Shown here: positions 49,610 to 56,476 of the stretch, in pieces | How the letters are laid out: each line of letters starts with the position of its first letter | Numbering within the stretch: position 1 is the stretch's first letter | Source: Ralstonia mannitolilytica | GTDB lineage: Bacteria; Pseudomonadota; Gammaproteobacteria; Burkholderiales; Burkholderiaceae | Direction: 5' to 3' | NCBI RefSeq assembly: GCF_905397375.1 | Contig: NZ_CAJPVG010000001.1 | Span: 1-64,000 of the forward strand | DNA: 64,000 nt | The notes under the pieces: generated by a model | Told to the model about the DNA's origin: nothing | The model's database searches: none | The model's input: only the letters and a program-made list of their open reading frames with translations | Made by a program: the position numbers and the translations under genes

Positions 49610-49967
49610 TCCCGTACCCCCACTTTCGCCGCACAGGTTCTTCGTTTCGTTCCCGAAATGTCACGCCTGTCACGTAACGTTCCGTAACGCTTTTATAGGC
49701 TTGCGAGGGTCCAAACGAAATAACTCAGTTGAGGTACTTGTCACAATTTAGAGTTAACGCTCTATTAAATTGTATTGAAGGCGCGCCAACTCCTTGATAC
49801 GTAATGGAAATCCCTTAATGCGCCGCAGATTACCCCCATTATATGGGTGGGTTATCCCTGCATTCTGCGGTGGATTGGAACGCTCCCCATACTGTCTTGG
49901 GCAAAAAAAGGATGCGCGAGCGACGGGAACACGCCCGCGCACCTTCAAGAGCACAGACAGGTACTGC
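49610..49967. other. AT-rich leader region of the tad operon
   Basis: About 360 bases without a gene. It contains the repeated CGTAACG motif (49668-49689), an AT-rich stretch (49740-49840) with small inverted repeats (TAGAG/CTCTA; CCCAT/ATGGG), and a weak -24/-12-like site on the reverse strand with GG and GC 10 bases apart (49712-49699). A transcription start for flp most likely lies here. I cannot place it with certainty. No terminator of the lipoprotein gene (stop at 49968) was evident. Confidence 0.5.
49668..49689 (-). promoter_or_regulatory. CGTAACG direct repeat upstream of flp, probable regulator site
   Basis: Two CGTAACG heptamers (49673-49679 and 49683-49689) are 10 bases apart, one helix turn. 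With the flanking TGTCA the site reads TGTCACGTAACGTTCCGTAA then CG. The reverse complement of the palindrome between the lipoprotein genes reads TGTCACGTTACGTCGTAACG, almost the same. It lies 59 bases before the first flp gene. Binding by the sigma-54 activator encoded in the tad locus is a good hypothesis. Confidence 0.5.
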
Positions 49968-51095
49968 TCAGTGCGCCGGGCTGCCTACGCCGCCCAGCAA
50001 GTTCGTAACAGGGGCCAGCGGATTGCCGCTGCCCGATGTACCGCCGGCCGCGCTGGTTGCGCCGCTCAGCAGATTGGTAACCGGTGCCAAGGGGTTGCTG
50101 CCACCCGAGGCGCCGCCCAGCAGGCCGGTGACGGGCGCGAGCGGGTTGGCACCGCCCGATCCGCCGCCAAGCAGCCCCGTGACCGGCGCCAGCGGATTGG
50201 TGCCGCCCGATCCGCCTACACCGCCCAGCAGCCCGCCCAGCGGGTTGCTCCCGCCGCCGGAATTACCCGCGGTGGCCACACCGCCAATCGCCGCCACGGT
50301 GGTCCCCACCGACGTGACAACCGGGCCCAGACTCGAGACCACCGGCACGCCCGTCCCGGTGATGGTGTTGCCGGCTCCGGCCACGCCGCCGCCGATCGTG
50401 CCCAGCAAGGAGCTGAACGGACCGCCCAGGCCCGTGGCATCGCCGCCGGCCTGCGTGGCGTTGGTGATCTGCGTGGTGACGGGCACGATGGCCGAGCTGA
50501 CTTGCTGCGTGACCTGCTGCACAGCCCCCGACGACAGCGCGCTGCCCAGCAGCGTGCCGCCACCGATGAGCGCTTGGCCGATCTGCTGCACACCGCCGCC
50601 CACCGGCTGGGTGATCGGTGCCAGCGGGGCTCCCGAGCCCTGGCCCAGCCCTTGCACCAGCGACCCGGCGCTGACGGTTGCCTGGCCCAGTTCGGTCACC
50701 ACGTTGCCCGTGCTGGCGACCGTGGTGCCGACCGGATTGGGGTTCTGGCCCATCTTGCCCACGCCATCACGCAGGCCCTCGCCGAGCGCGGTCACGGCGC
50801 CGCCGGTATGCGAAACCGTACCGCCCAGGCCAGCCTTGGCTTGGTCGGAAACGCCCGGAAGATTGGCGTTCTGCAAGGTCGTGCCCAGCCCGCTGACGGC
50901 CTGGCCCGTGGCGATCACGGTGTTGCCCGTGCCGTTGGCGACCTTGCCGACGGGCGTGACGCCCGTCATATCGTTCGGGCTGGGGTTGGGCGAGCTTCCC
51001 GAGCCCGAGCCTCCCGAAGAACAAGCTGCCAGCATGAGCGCGGCAACAGCGCAGGCCAGCGGCGCAACGCGGATGGAGTAGCGAATCTGAGTCAT
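49968..51095 (-). CDS. Repeat-rich surface lipoprotein (collagen-like/Gly-rich), reverse member of the pair
   Basis: A 375-residue lipoprotein. The lipobox is LMLAAC (ALMLAACSSGG). The body consists of Gly/Thr/Val/Leu-rich imperfect repeats (TGNTVIATGQAVSGLGTTLQ, NPNPVGTTVASTGNVVTELG). Near the C-terminus NPLAPVTGLLGG-type units recur four to five times, separated by Gly/Ser links. It is a clear paralogue of the forward gene at 51539: both share NPNPVGTTV, PLAPIT and a QQVTQQVSSAIVPVTTQITN-like segment. The ATG at 51095 lies 59 bases behind the predicted sigma-54 start. An extended, surface-exposed fibre or matrix role is likely. Confidence 0.8.
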   Translation of the reverse strand: MTQIRYSIRVAPLACAVAALMLAACSSGGSGSGSSPNPSPNDMTGVTPVGKVANGTGNTVIATGQAVSGLGTTLQNANLPGVSDQAKAGLGGTVSHTGGAVTALGEGLRDGVGKMGQNPNPVGTTVASTGNVVTELGQATVSAGSLVQGLGQGSGAPLAPITQPVGGGVQQIGQALIGGGTLLGSALSSGAVQQVTQQVSSAIVPVTTQITNATQAGGDATGLGGPFSSLLGTIGGGVAGAGNTITGTGVPVVSSLGPVVTSVGTTVAAIGGVATAGNSGGGSNPLGGLLGGVGGSGGTNPLAPVTGLLGGGSGGANPLAPVTGLLGGASGGSNPLAPVTNLLSGATSAAGGTSGSGNPLAPVTNLLGGVGSPAH

Positions 51096-51164
51096 GGTCC
51101 GTCCCCTTCTTGGAATGATGTTTCTGATGTCTGAGCTCGGTACTGCGCACTGCGGGCCGATTTC

Positions 51165-51181
51165 TGCAAACACCATGCCAA
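51165..51181 (-). promoter_or_regulatory. Sigma-54 (-24/-12) promoter of the reverse lipoprotein gene
   Basis: On the reverse strand TTGGCATGGTGTTTGCA matches the consensus TTGGCACG-N4-TTGCW at 16 of the informative 17 positions as I align it, with GG and GC exactly 10 bases apart (51179-51178 and 51167-51166). Transcription should start near 51154, about 59 bases before the ATG at 51095. Confidence 0.8.
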
Positions 51182-51273
51182 TACGGTGGAGGAGAGCTTC
51201 GATTTTCCGGCAATGGCTCTGTTGCGCGCTTTGCGGGCCACACCCTGGCGATTACCCGAATACGGAGTGCCCC

Positions 51274-51329
51274 CGTTACGGGCCCGAAAATCGTGTTCCG
51301 GACGTTACGACGTAACGTGACACGGAACA
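51274..51329. promoter_or_regulatory. Palindromic enhancer-like site between the divergent lipoprotein genes
   Basis: A nested palindrome: outer arms TGTTCCG (51294-51300) and CGGAACA (51323-51329), inner arms CGTTACG (51303-51309) and CGTAACG (51311-51317). A third half-site CGTTACG is at 51274-51280. The site is 113-148 bases upstream of the reverse -24 box and 118-153 bases upstream of the forward -24 box, the usual distance of a sigma-54 enhancer. A near copy lies before flp. A cruciform role is possible, but the position favours activator binding. Confidence 0.65.
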
Positions 51330-51446
51330 TGCTGGACACGGACATAACCGCCGTTTTTGAATCGCGCCCACCTCATTTCGCCCGATTTCCCGATCAAAGT
51401 TGCCAAATGCACATAAGCGATTACGGATTGCGTAATAATCGCCGCA

Positions 51447-51462
51447 TGGCACACCGTTTGCA
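51447..51462 (+). promoter_or_regulatory. Sigma-54 (-24/-12) promoter of the forward lipoprotein gene
   Basis: TGGCACACCGTTTGCA matches TGGCACG-N4-TTGCW at all but one of the defined positions, with GG (51448-51449) and GC (51460-51461) 10 bases apart. Start of transcription predicted near 51473, about 65 bases before the ATG at 51539. No competing sigma-70 box of similar quality was seen. Confidence 0.82.
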
Positions 51463-51538
51463 GAGTCCGCCCACCCATCAGCACATTGGGACCATTTTCC
51501 AGCCGTAAAAAGCGGATTTTCAAAACGGGAGAACCATC

Positions 51539-52891
51539 ATGAACAAGAACATCAAGAGCCTGGCAGCCACCATGGCAGGTCTGTTGATCCTGGGTGGATG
51601 CGCAAGCTCGGGCTCGGGGGATATGAGCGGCGGGCTGGGCGGCGGCGGGTCGAACAACAACGGCAACACGCCGTCGCCTTCGCCTTCGCCGTCCCCCTCT
51701 CCGTCGCCGTCGCCTTCGCCATCTCCGTCACCTTCCCCTTCCCCGTCACCCTCGCCGACACCGGCGCCTGCTCCGCTGACGCCGACGGGCAGCGTCCTCA
51801 ATACGACGGGCGGCATCGTGACGGCAACGGGCGGCGCCGTCAGCGGCGTGGGCACGGCAATCAAGAACGCACCGCTGCCGTCGCAGCTGAGCGGCGTGCA
51901 GAGCGGCGTGGGCGGCGTGGTCGAGAACGCCGGCCAGACCGTGTCGGCGCTGGGCAAGGGGGTGCAGGATGGCCTTGGCAGCATCGGACGCAACCCCAAC
52001 CCGGTGGGCACGACGGTGTCGAGCCTCGGCAATGTGGTCACCGGCGCAGGCAACACCGTCACGGCCACCGGAACGCTCGTCAACAACCTGGGCACCGGTC
52101 AGCTGGCACCGCTCGCACCGATCACGACGCCGCTGGCGGGGGTCGTCACGCAGGTCGGCCAGGCCGTGGCGAATGGCGGCAGCACGCTCGGCACGGCGCT
52201 GTCGACGGGCCCGGTGGAACAGCTCACGCAGCAGCTCAGCACAGCGATCGTGCCGCTCACCTCGCAGTTGACCAATGGCACGCAGACGCTCGGCGCGGCC
52301 ACCGGCCTAGGCTCGCCGGCCAACACGCTGCTCGGCACGCTGGGCGGCGCTGTTGCCAACGGCGGCAACACGCTCACGGCAGCCAATGTTCCGGTCGTCA
52401 GCAACCTTGGCGGCGTGGTGACGGCGGTGGGCAATACGGTGGGTGCGCTCGGCGGCGTCGTGTACTCGTCCACCTCCACACCGACGAATCCGCTCGCTCC
52501 GATCACCGGGCTCCTGGGCGGCCTCGGCGGCGGCACGGGCGCGACGAATCCGCTGGGTGCCATCACCGGCACGCTCGGCGGTCTGGGCGGCGCGGGTGGC
52601 ACCGGTGGCACCAGCCCGCTGGCGCCCGTCACCAATGCGCTGGGCGGCCTGACCGGTGGCGCGGGCGGCAACCCGCTCGGCGCTGTCACGGGGGCGCTTG
52701 GCGGCCTGGGCGGTGCCACGGGCGGCAGCAATCCCGTCAGCGCGATCACCGCGCCGGTTGGCAACATCGTGACCACGGTCGGCACGGGTGTCACGTCGAC
52801 AGGTGCCACCACCCCGCTGGCGCCCATCACGAACACCGTGGGCGGCCTGCTGGGTACGGTGGGCGGCCTGCTGGGCGGCGCGCGCCAGTAA
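51539..52891 (+). CDS. Repeat-rich surface lipoprotein with Ser-Pro stalk, forward member of the pair
   Basis: A 450-residue lipoprotein. The signal peptide ends in LILGGC (Cys21). A Gly-rich stretch is followed by a stalk of P(SP)14 (51671-51757), which the reverse paralogue lacks. The body has the same Gly/Thr/Val-rich repeats as that paralogue (NPNPVGTTVSSLGNVVTGAG, EQLTQQLSTAIVPLTSQLTN) and a C-terminal series of units like NPLAPITGLLGGLGG and NPLGAVTGALGGLGG. The stalk could cross the cell wall or capsule zone and present the body outside. GGGAGAACC precedes the ATG at 51539. Expression should depend on sigma-54. Confidence 0.82.
   Translation: MNKNIKSLAATMAGLLILGGCASSGSGDMSGGLGGGGSNNNGNTPSPSPSPSPSPSPSPSPSPSPSPSPSPSPTPAPAPLTPTGSVLNTTGGIVTATGGAVSGVGTAIKNAPLPSQLSGVQSGVGGVVENAGQTVSALGKGVQDGLGSIGRNPNPVGTTVSSLGNVVTGAGNTVTATGTLVNNLGTGQLAPLAPITTPLAGVVTQVGQAVANGGSTLGTALSTGPVEQLTQQLSTAIVPLTSQLTNGTQTLGAATGLGSPANTLLGTLGGAVANGGNTLTAANVPVVSNLGGVVTAVGNTVGALGGVVYSSTSTPTNPLAPITGLLGGLGGGTGATNPLGAITGTLGGLGGAGGTGGTSPLAPVTNALGGLTGGAGGNPLGAVTGALGGLGGATGGSNPVSAITAPVGNIVTTVGTGVTSTGATTPLAPITNTVGGLLGTVGGLLGGARQ
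51671..51757 (+). repeat. Ser-Pro codon repeat (stalk of the surface lipoprotein)
   Basis: 29 codons encode P(SP)14. Codons alternate between TCG, TCC, TCT and CCG, CCT, CCC, so the DNA repeat is imperfect. Hexamer units such as TCGCCT could slip in steps of 6 bases without shifting the frame, changing only stalk length. Confidence 0.85.
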
Positions 52892-52951
52892 CCGCTGGAA
52901 CGGGAGCGGGCCAGCCCCCGTTCTGGTCCGCAGCCATCGCATCTCAAACAC

Positions 52952-52974
52952 CGATGCCGCGCAATGCGGCATCG
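52952..52974. terminator. Strong hairpin after the forward lipoprotein gene
   Basis: Perfect 9-bp stem CGATGCCGC/GCGGCATCG (52952-52960 and 52966-52974) with a 5-base loop, 60 bases after the stop. A weaker stem (GAACGGG/CCCGTTC) lies just before it. No U-tract follows, so termination is probable but not certain. The rest of the gap up to 53154 holds nothing recognised. Confidence 0.45.
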
Positions 52975-53154
52975 TGATTGGCTCGCAGGCACACGCGCCG
53001 CGGCGCCGGTTCAGCCGCCGACGTTGCGCCGCGTGAACGCCGCCTTGATGTGTCTTGTTGTAAAGCACCATGTCTCGCGGTTATCGTTTGATGCAATGCG
53101 CGGCGGTATGCGCTTGCACCATGACAAACGAACACCACCACGGAGAAGACAGGC

Positions 53155-54828
53155 GTGCGGACCACCACCATGCGGTTGGCCCTGGCGACAGGCGTTGTGC
53201 TCACGAGTCCGGCACTCACCTGGGCACAGAGCAGCCCCACCCAGGGCAACCCGATCGATACGCTGCCCAAGGTCGATACCTCCCGCCCGCGTGAACAGAA
53301 GATCCAGGTGGAGGTTCAGCGCCCCAACCCCGCGCTTGAGAATCTGCTCGCCACGCACCTGACGCCGAGCAAATTTCAGATCGAGGGCGTCAAGACCCTG
53401 CCCTTTCCGGAGATTGCCGCGCACTTCGCGCCGCTGGCCGGTCACGATGTCACGGTCGCACAGCTGCTGCAGGCGGCCAACGACGTCACGAAGCTCTACG
53501 CCGAGCGCGGCTATCCCCTCTCTTTCGCGTTCGTGCCTGCTCAAACGTTCGAGGGCGGTGTGGTGCGCATCACCGTGGTGGAAGGCTACGTGGCACGCAT
53601 GCGCATCGAGGGCACACCTGGCCCGCTCGAGGATCGCCTGCGCGAGATCTCGCAACGCATGATGGACGAACGCCCGCTGCGCAAAGAGACGTTCGAGCGT
53701 GTGACCGGCGTGCTCGCGCTGCAGCCGGGCGTGCAGATCACCGCCACCGTGCAGCCCCCCACCACCACCGATGGCGCAAGCGAACTCGTGCTCAACGTCA
53801 AGCGCCAGCCGTACACGATCGGCACCGGGGTGGAATACCGCAAGCCCGGCGTGCGCGCGGTCATCACCGGCACGCTCAACAGCGTGACGCCGTTGGGCGA
53901 GCAGATCACCGTGTCCACATTGCAGCCGCGCGGGCCGGATCATGAAACGTTCTACTCGGCCACCTGGGCGCAGCCGATCGGCACCGATGGCATGCTGGCC
54001 AAGCTCACGTGGTCGCACTATCGCGGCACGCCCGAAAACCTGCCGCTTGAGCAGCTCGGCTACCAGTCACGCTACCTGACCGATACGCAGCGTCTCGGCC
54101 TGTCGTTGAGCTATCCGGTGCAGCTGTCGAACACGCGCAGCCTGACGCTCACCGGCACGCTCTACGGCAACGACGACAAGCAGCGCTACACGCCGCAAAG
54201 CCCCGTGTTCGCGCAGACCGAGCTGGACGCCAAGGTTCGCGTGGCCGGCGCCGAAGCCCTGTACACAGAGGTGAAGCCGGGGGAGACACGCCGCGCCTCA
54301 TTGGGGGTGTATCAGGGCATCAACGGCATTGGCGCAGGCAAGTCGGCCAACAACAATGTCGACCTGAGCTTCCTGCGCACCCGCGTGACGGCCAGCGAGG
54401 CGCACGATCTGCCGATGGGCTTCGGGGTGGCCGTCTCGGCCGCCGCACAGTACAGCGGCGCCGTGCTGCCCTCGTCCGAGCAGATCAGCTTCGGCGGACG
54501 CTTCTTCGGCCTCGCCTATCCTGCCGGCGAAGTGGCCGGAGACCGAGGCTGGGGGGCGGCGGTTGAACTGAACCGCGCGTTCACCGTGTCGATGGACTAC
54601 CTCAAGACCGTGCAACCGTACGTGCTGTACGACACCGCCAAGGTGTATTCCAATGCGGGCACGCTCATTCACGACCAGCTCGGCTCCATCGCCCTGGGTG
54701 TCCGCTTCTCTGACCGCAAGTACTACACGCTCGACCTTGCCGTGGCGCGCCCCGTGGGCGACAAGCCGGTGAACAACAGCTCGCGCGCCCTGCGGTTCAA
54801 TGCCGCGTACACCTACCAGTTCAACTGA
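53155..54828 (+). CDS. TpsB-type outer-membrane transporter (ShlB/FhaC/HecB family)
   Basis: A 557-residue two-partner secretion transporter. Signal peptide (LALATGVVLTSPALTWAQ), POTRA domains (NLLATHLTPSKFQIEGVKTL, VTKLYAERGYPLSFAFVPAQ and VVRITVVEGYVARMRIEGTP), then a 16-strand barrel with LRVKR-like TLNSVTPLGEQITVSTLQPR and the L6 hairpin VSAAAQYSGAVLPSSEQISF-GG region. The C-terminus YTYQFN is near the usual terminal Phe. No exoprotein (TpsA) gene adjoins it in the window, so it is an orphan or serves a distant partner. Start: GTG at 53155 with GGAG upstream; ATG at 53170 is an alternative. Confidence 0.85.
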   Translation: MRTTTMRLALATGVVLTSPALTWAQSSPTQGNPIDTLPKVDTSRPREQKIQVEVQRPNPALENLLATHLTPSKFQIEGVKTLPFPEIAAHFAPLAGHDVTVAQLLQAANDVTKLYAERGYPLSFAFVPAQTFEGGVVRITVVEGYVARMRIEGTPGPLEDRLREISQRMMDERPLRKETFERVTGVLALQPGVQITATVQPPTTTDGASELVLNVKRQPYTIGTGVEYRKPGVRAVITGTLNSVTPLGEQITVSTLQPRGPDHETFYSATWAQPIGTDGMLAKLTWSHYRGTPENLPLEQLGYQSRYLTDTQRLGLSLSYPVQLSNTRSLTLTGTLYGNDDKQRYTPQSPVFAQTELDAKVRVAGAEALYTEVKPGETRRASLGVYQGINGIGAGKSANNNVDLSFLRTRVTASEAHDLPMGFGVAVSAAAQYSGAVLPSSEQISFGGRFFGLAYPAGEVAGDRGWGAAVELNRAFTVSMDYLKTVQPYVLYDTAKVYSNAGTLIHDQLGSIALGVRFSDRKYYTLDLAVARPVGDKPVNNSSRALRFNAAYTYQFN

Positions 54829-54850
54829 GATCCGACGCGCACGACCGCCG

Positions 54851-54876
54851 ATCGTGAACATGTGCACGATTTTTTT
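54851..54876 (+). terminator. Intrinsic terminator of the TpsB gene
   Basis: Stem ATCGTG/CACGAT (54851-54856 and 54865-54870) with an inner CATG extension, followed by a run of T (54870-54876), 22 bases after the stop codon. Confidence 0.7.
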
Positions 54877-54889
54877 GAATTGTTTATTT

Positions 54890-54903
54890 TTTCAGCGCTG
54901 AAA
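54890..54903. promoter_or_regulatory. 14-bp perfect palindrome before the LuxR-type gene
   Basis: TTTCAGCGCTGAAA lies in AT-rich DNA, 67 bases before the ATG of the LuxR-type regulator at 54970. Such a site could be the operator of the regulator itself. Confidence 0.45.
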
Positions 54904-54969
54904 GTCGCCCATACTCCCCTCTACTGAGGGGGATACATCACCGCCCGAATTTGGGAGCATCAGAGCGGA

Positions 54970-56223
54970 ATGTTCAGTTTTTCCAACGCGTTGCCGATCA
55001 CCACAGAAGTCGCGCAAAACGACAAGAACCAATACAGCGACAGCGGCATCAGGCCGCAACACGCCGACAGCAAGGGAGCGCACCCTCAGCCGTCGCAATA
55101 CGCACCGGGGGCCATCATGCTGCAACGTCTATCGGATGACGCAGAGTTTCATCGACTCGTCGACACCCTCTACGAGGCGGTACTCGAGCCCGCGCAGATG
55201 CCGATTGCGCTGGCCCTGCTCTCCGTCTATGCCGGCGCGGAAAGCGCGCACTATTTCGTGTGGGACAAGCATGCCGGCGCGCCGCGCCATGGCGTGTCAT
55301 CCGGCTGGTGCCAGCAGTGCCCGCATGCTGGCCGCTGCCAGGATTTCTGCCAGGACGCTCGACTGCACGTGAGCGCTGCGACGGAGCCATCCTCCGCGGC
55401 GGCTGTCACGCTCATCGATACGCCCGACCTGCAGGTGGTGATGCGCCTGCGCACCCGCGAAGGCGAATCCGAGCTCAGCGCCAGCGAACGCGAAACGCGC
55501 CTGCAGCGCGTGCTGCCGCATCTTCAGCGCGCGGCCCGCATGCAGCAGCGCAATCTCGAGCTCAACGAACTTGCCGCGCTTGGCATGGCGGGGCTCGACA
55601 CGCTCGACTTTGGCGTGATGGTCATCGAGCGCACCATGCGCGTGAAGTACGCGAATGCCTGGGCCCGCACGATGACGGCCGAAGACGATAGGTTGTCGCT
55701 CGATGGAGGCATGTTGCGGTCCGAAGACCACATCCATAACACGGCGCTGCGCAACCTGATCGAGCATGCTGCGGGCTCGATCGGCGTGCAGGGCGCGGCA
55801 GGCTCGTGGATGTACCTGGCTCGCGATGGGCGGCCGGTGCCGTTCATTGCGACGCCCCTGGCGCCGTCCGACGCACTGCGCTCGGCGTGGGCGTCGCCGC
55901 TGGCGCTCGTGCTGGTCGGCAACTCCGAGGCCCGCTCCGTCATGGATGCCGGCGTGCTGGCGTCGCTCTTCGGGCTCACGAACAAGGAGTGCATCGTCGC
56001 AGCGCGACTGGCGGCGGGCGAGACGCTGCAGGAGATCGCCGAGCACGAGTTTCTCTCGCTGCATACGGTGCGGGTGCATATCCGCGACATCCTGCGCAAG
56101 ACGGGCACGCATCGCCAGTCGGAGCTCGTGCGGCTGCTGCACCTGCTGCCGAGCGTCGACCTTGAGCGCGCGGGTGCCGCCACGGTCACCACCGCGCGCC
56201 GTCGCGGCCGGCTGAACGCCTGA
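54970..56223 (+). CDS. LuxR-type helix-turn-helix regulator with a four-cysteine cluster
   Basis: A 417-residue regulator. The C-terminal LuxR domain is clear: GLTNKECIVAARLAAGETLQ, EIAEHEFLSLHTVRVHIRDI, LRKTGTHRQSELVRLLHLL. The rest is a sensor part without an obvious named domain; a PAS-like segment around 205-310 (LDFGVMVIERTMRVKYANAW) is likely. At residues 113-128 it has WCQQCPHAGRCQDFCQ, Cys114, 117, 123 and 127, which could hold zinc or an iron-sulfur cluster. The start at 54970 has GAGCGGA upstream. An in-frame ATG at 55117 (MLQRLSDDAEFH) is a serious alternative. The gene lies behind the TpsB terminator with its own palindrome. Confidence 0.8.
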   Translation: MFSFSNALPITTEVAQNDKNQYSDSGIRPQHADSKGAHPQPSQYAPGAIMLQRLSDDAEFHRLVDTLYEAVLEPAQMPIALALLSVYAGAESAHYFVWDKHAGAPRHGVSSGWCQQCPHAGRCQDFCQDARLHVSAATEPSSAAAVTLIDTPDLQVVMRLRTREGESELSASERETRLQRVLPHLQRAARMQQRNLELNELAALGMAGLDTLDFGVMVIERTMRVKYANAWARTMTAEDDRLSLDGGMLRSEDHIHNTALRNLIEHAAGSIGVQGAAGSWMYLARDGRPVPFIATPLAPSDALRSAWASPLALVLVGNSEARSVMDAGVLASLFGLTNKECIVAARLAAGETLQEIAEHEFLSLHTVRVHIRDILRKTGTHRQSELVRLLHLLPSVDLERAGAATVTTARRRGRLNA

Positions 56224-56476
56224 CGCCGATCCGGCAGCGCGAAGCCATTCGCGTATACCCCTGTCACGTTTTCGGCGTTCGTGCCGATGCATGAGAACAG
56301 GCGTGGCGTCGCCGTGCCCGCATGATGCGATGCCGTCACGGCGGATTCTCCCGACGCATTCTGTGAATAGCGCGCAACAAACATCTTTCTTCGCGGGCTG
56401 AAACGGCACGCGTTTGCGCTATCCTCGCCGCCAAACAAGACCAGGCGTGGATCGGGGCCGCGCCGAACGCGCTCGC

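Noticed and set aside
49699..49712. Candidate -24/-12 promoter of flp on the reverse strand (TTGGACCCTCGCAAGCC)
   Set aside because: GG and GC are 10 bases apart, but the -12 part is AAGC instead of TTGC and it lies upstream of the putative activator site. I mention it only as a weak possibility.
51671..51757. The Ser-Pro DNA repeat as a phase-variable frameshift switch
   Set aside because: Units are 6 bases, so slippage keeps the reading frame. Only stalk length can change, not on/off expression.
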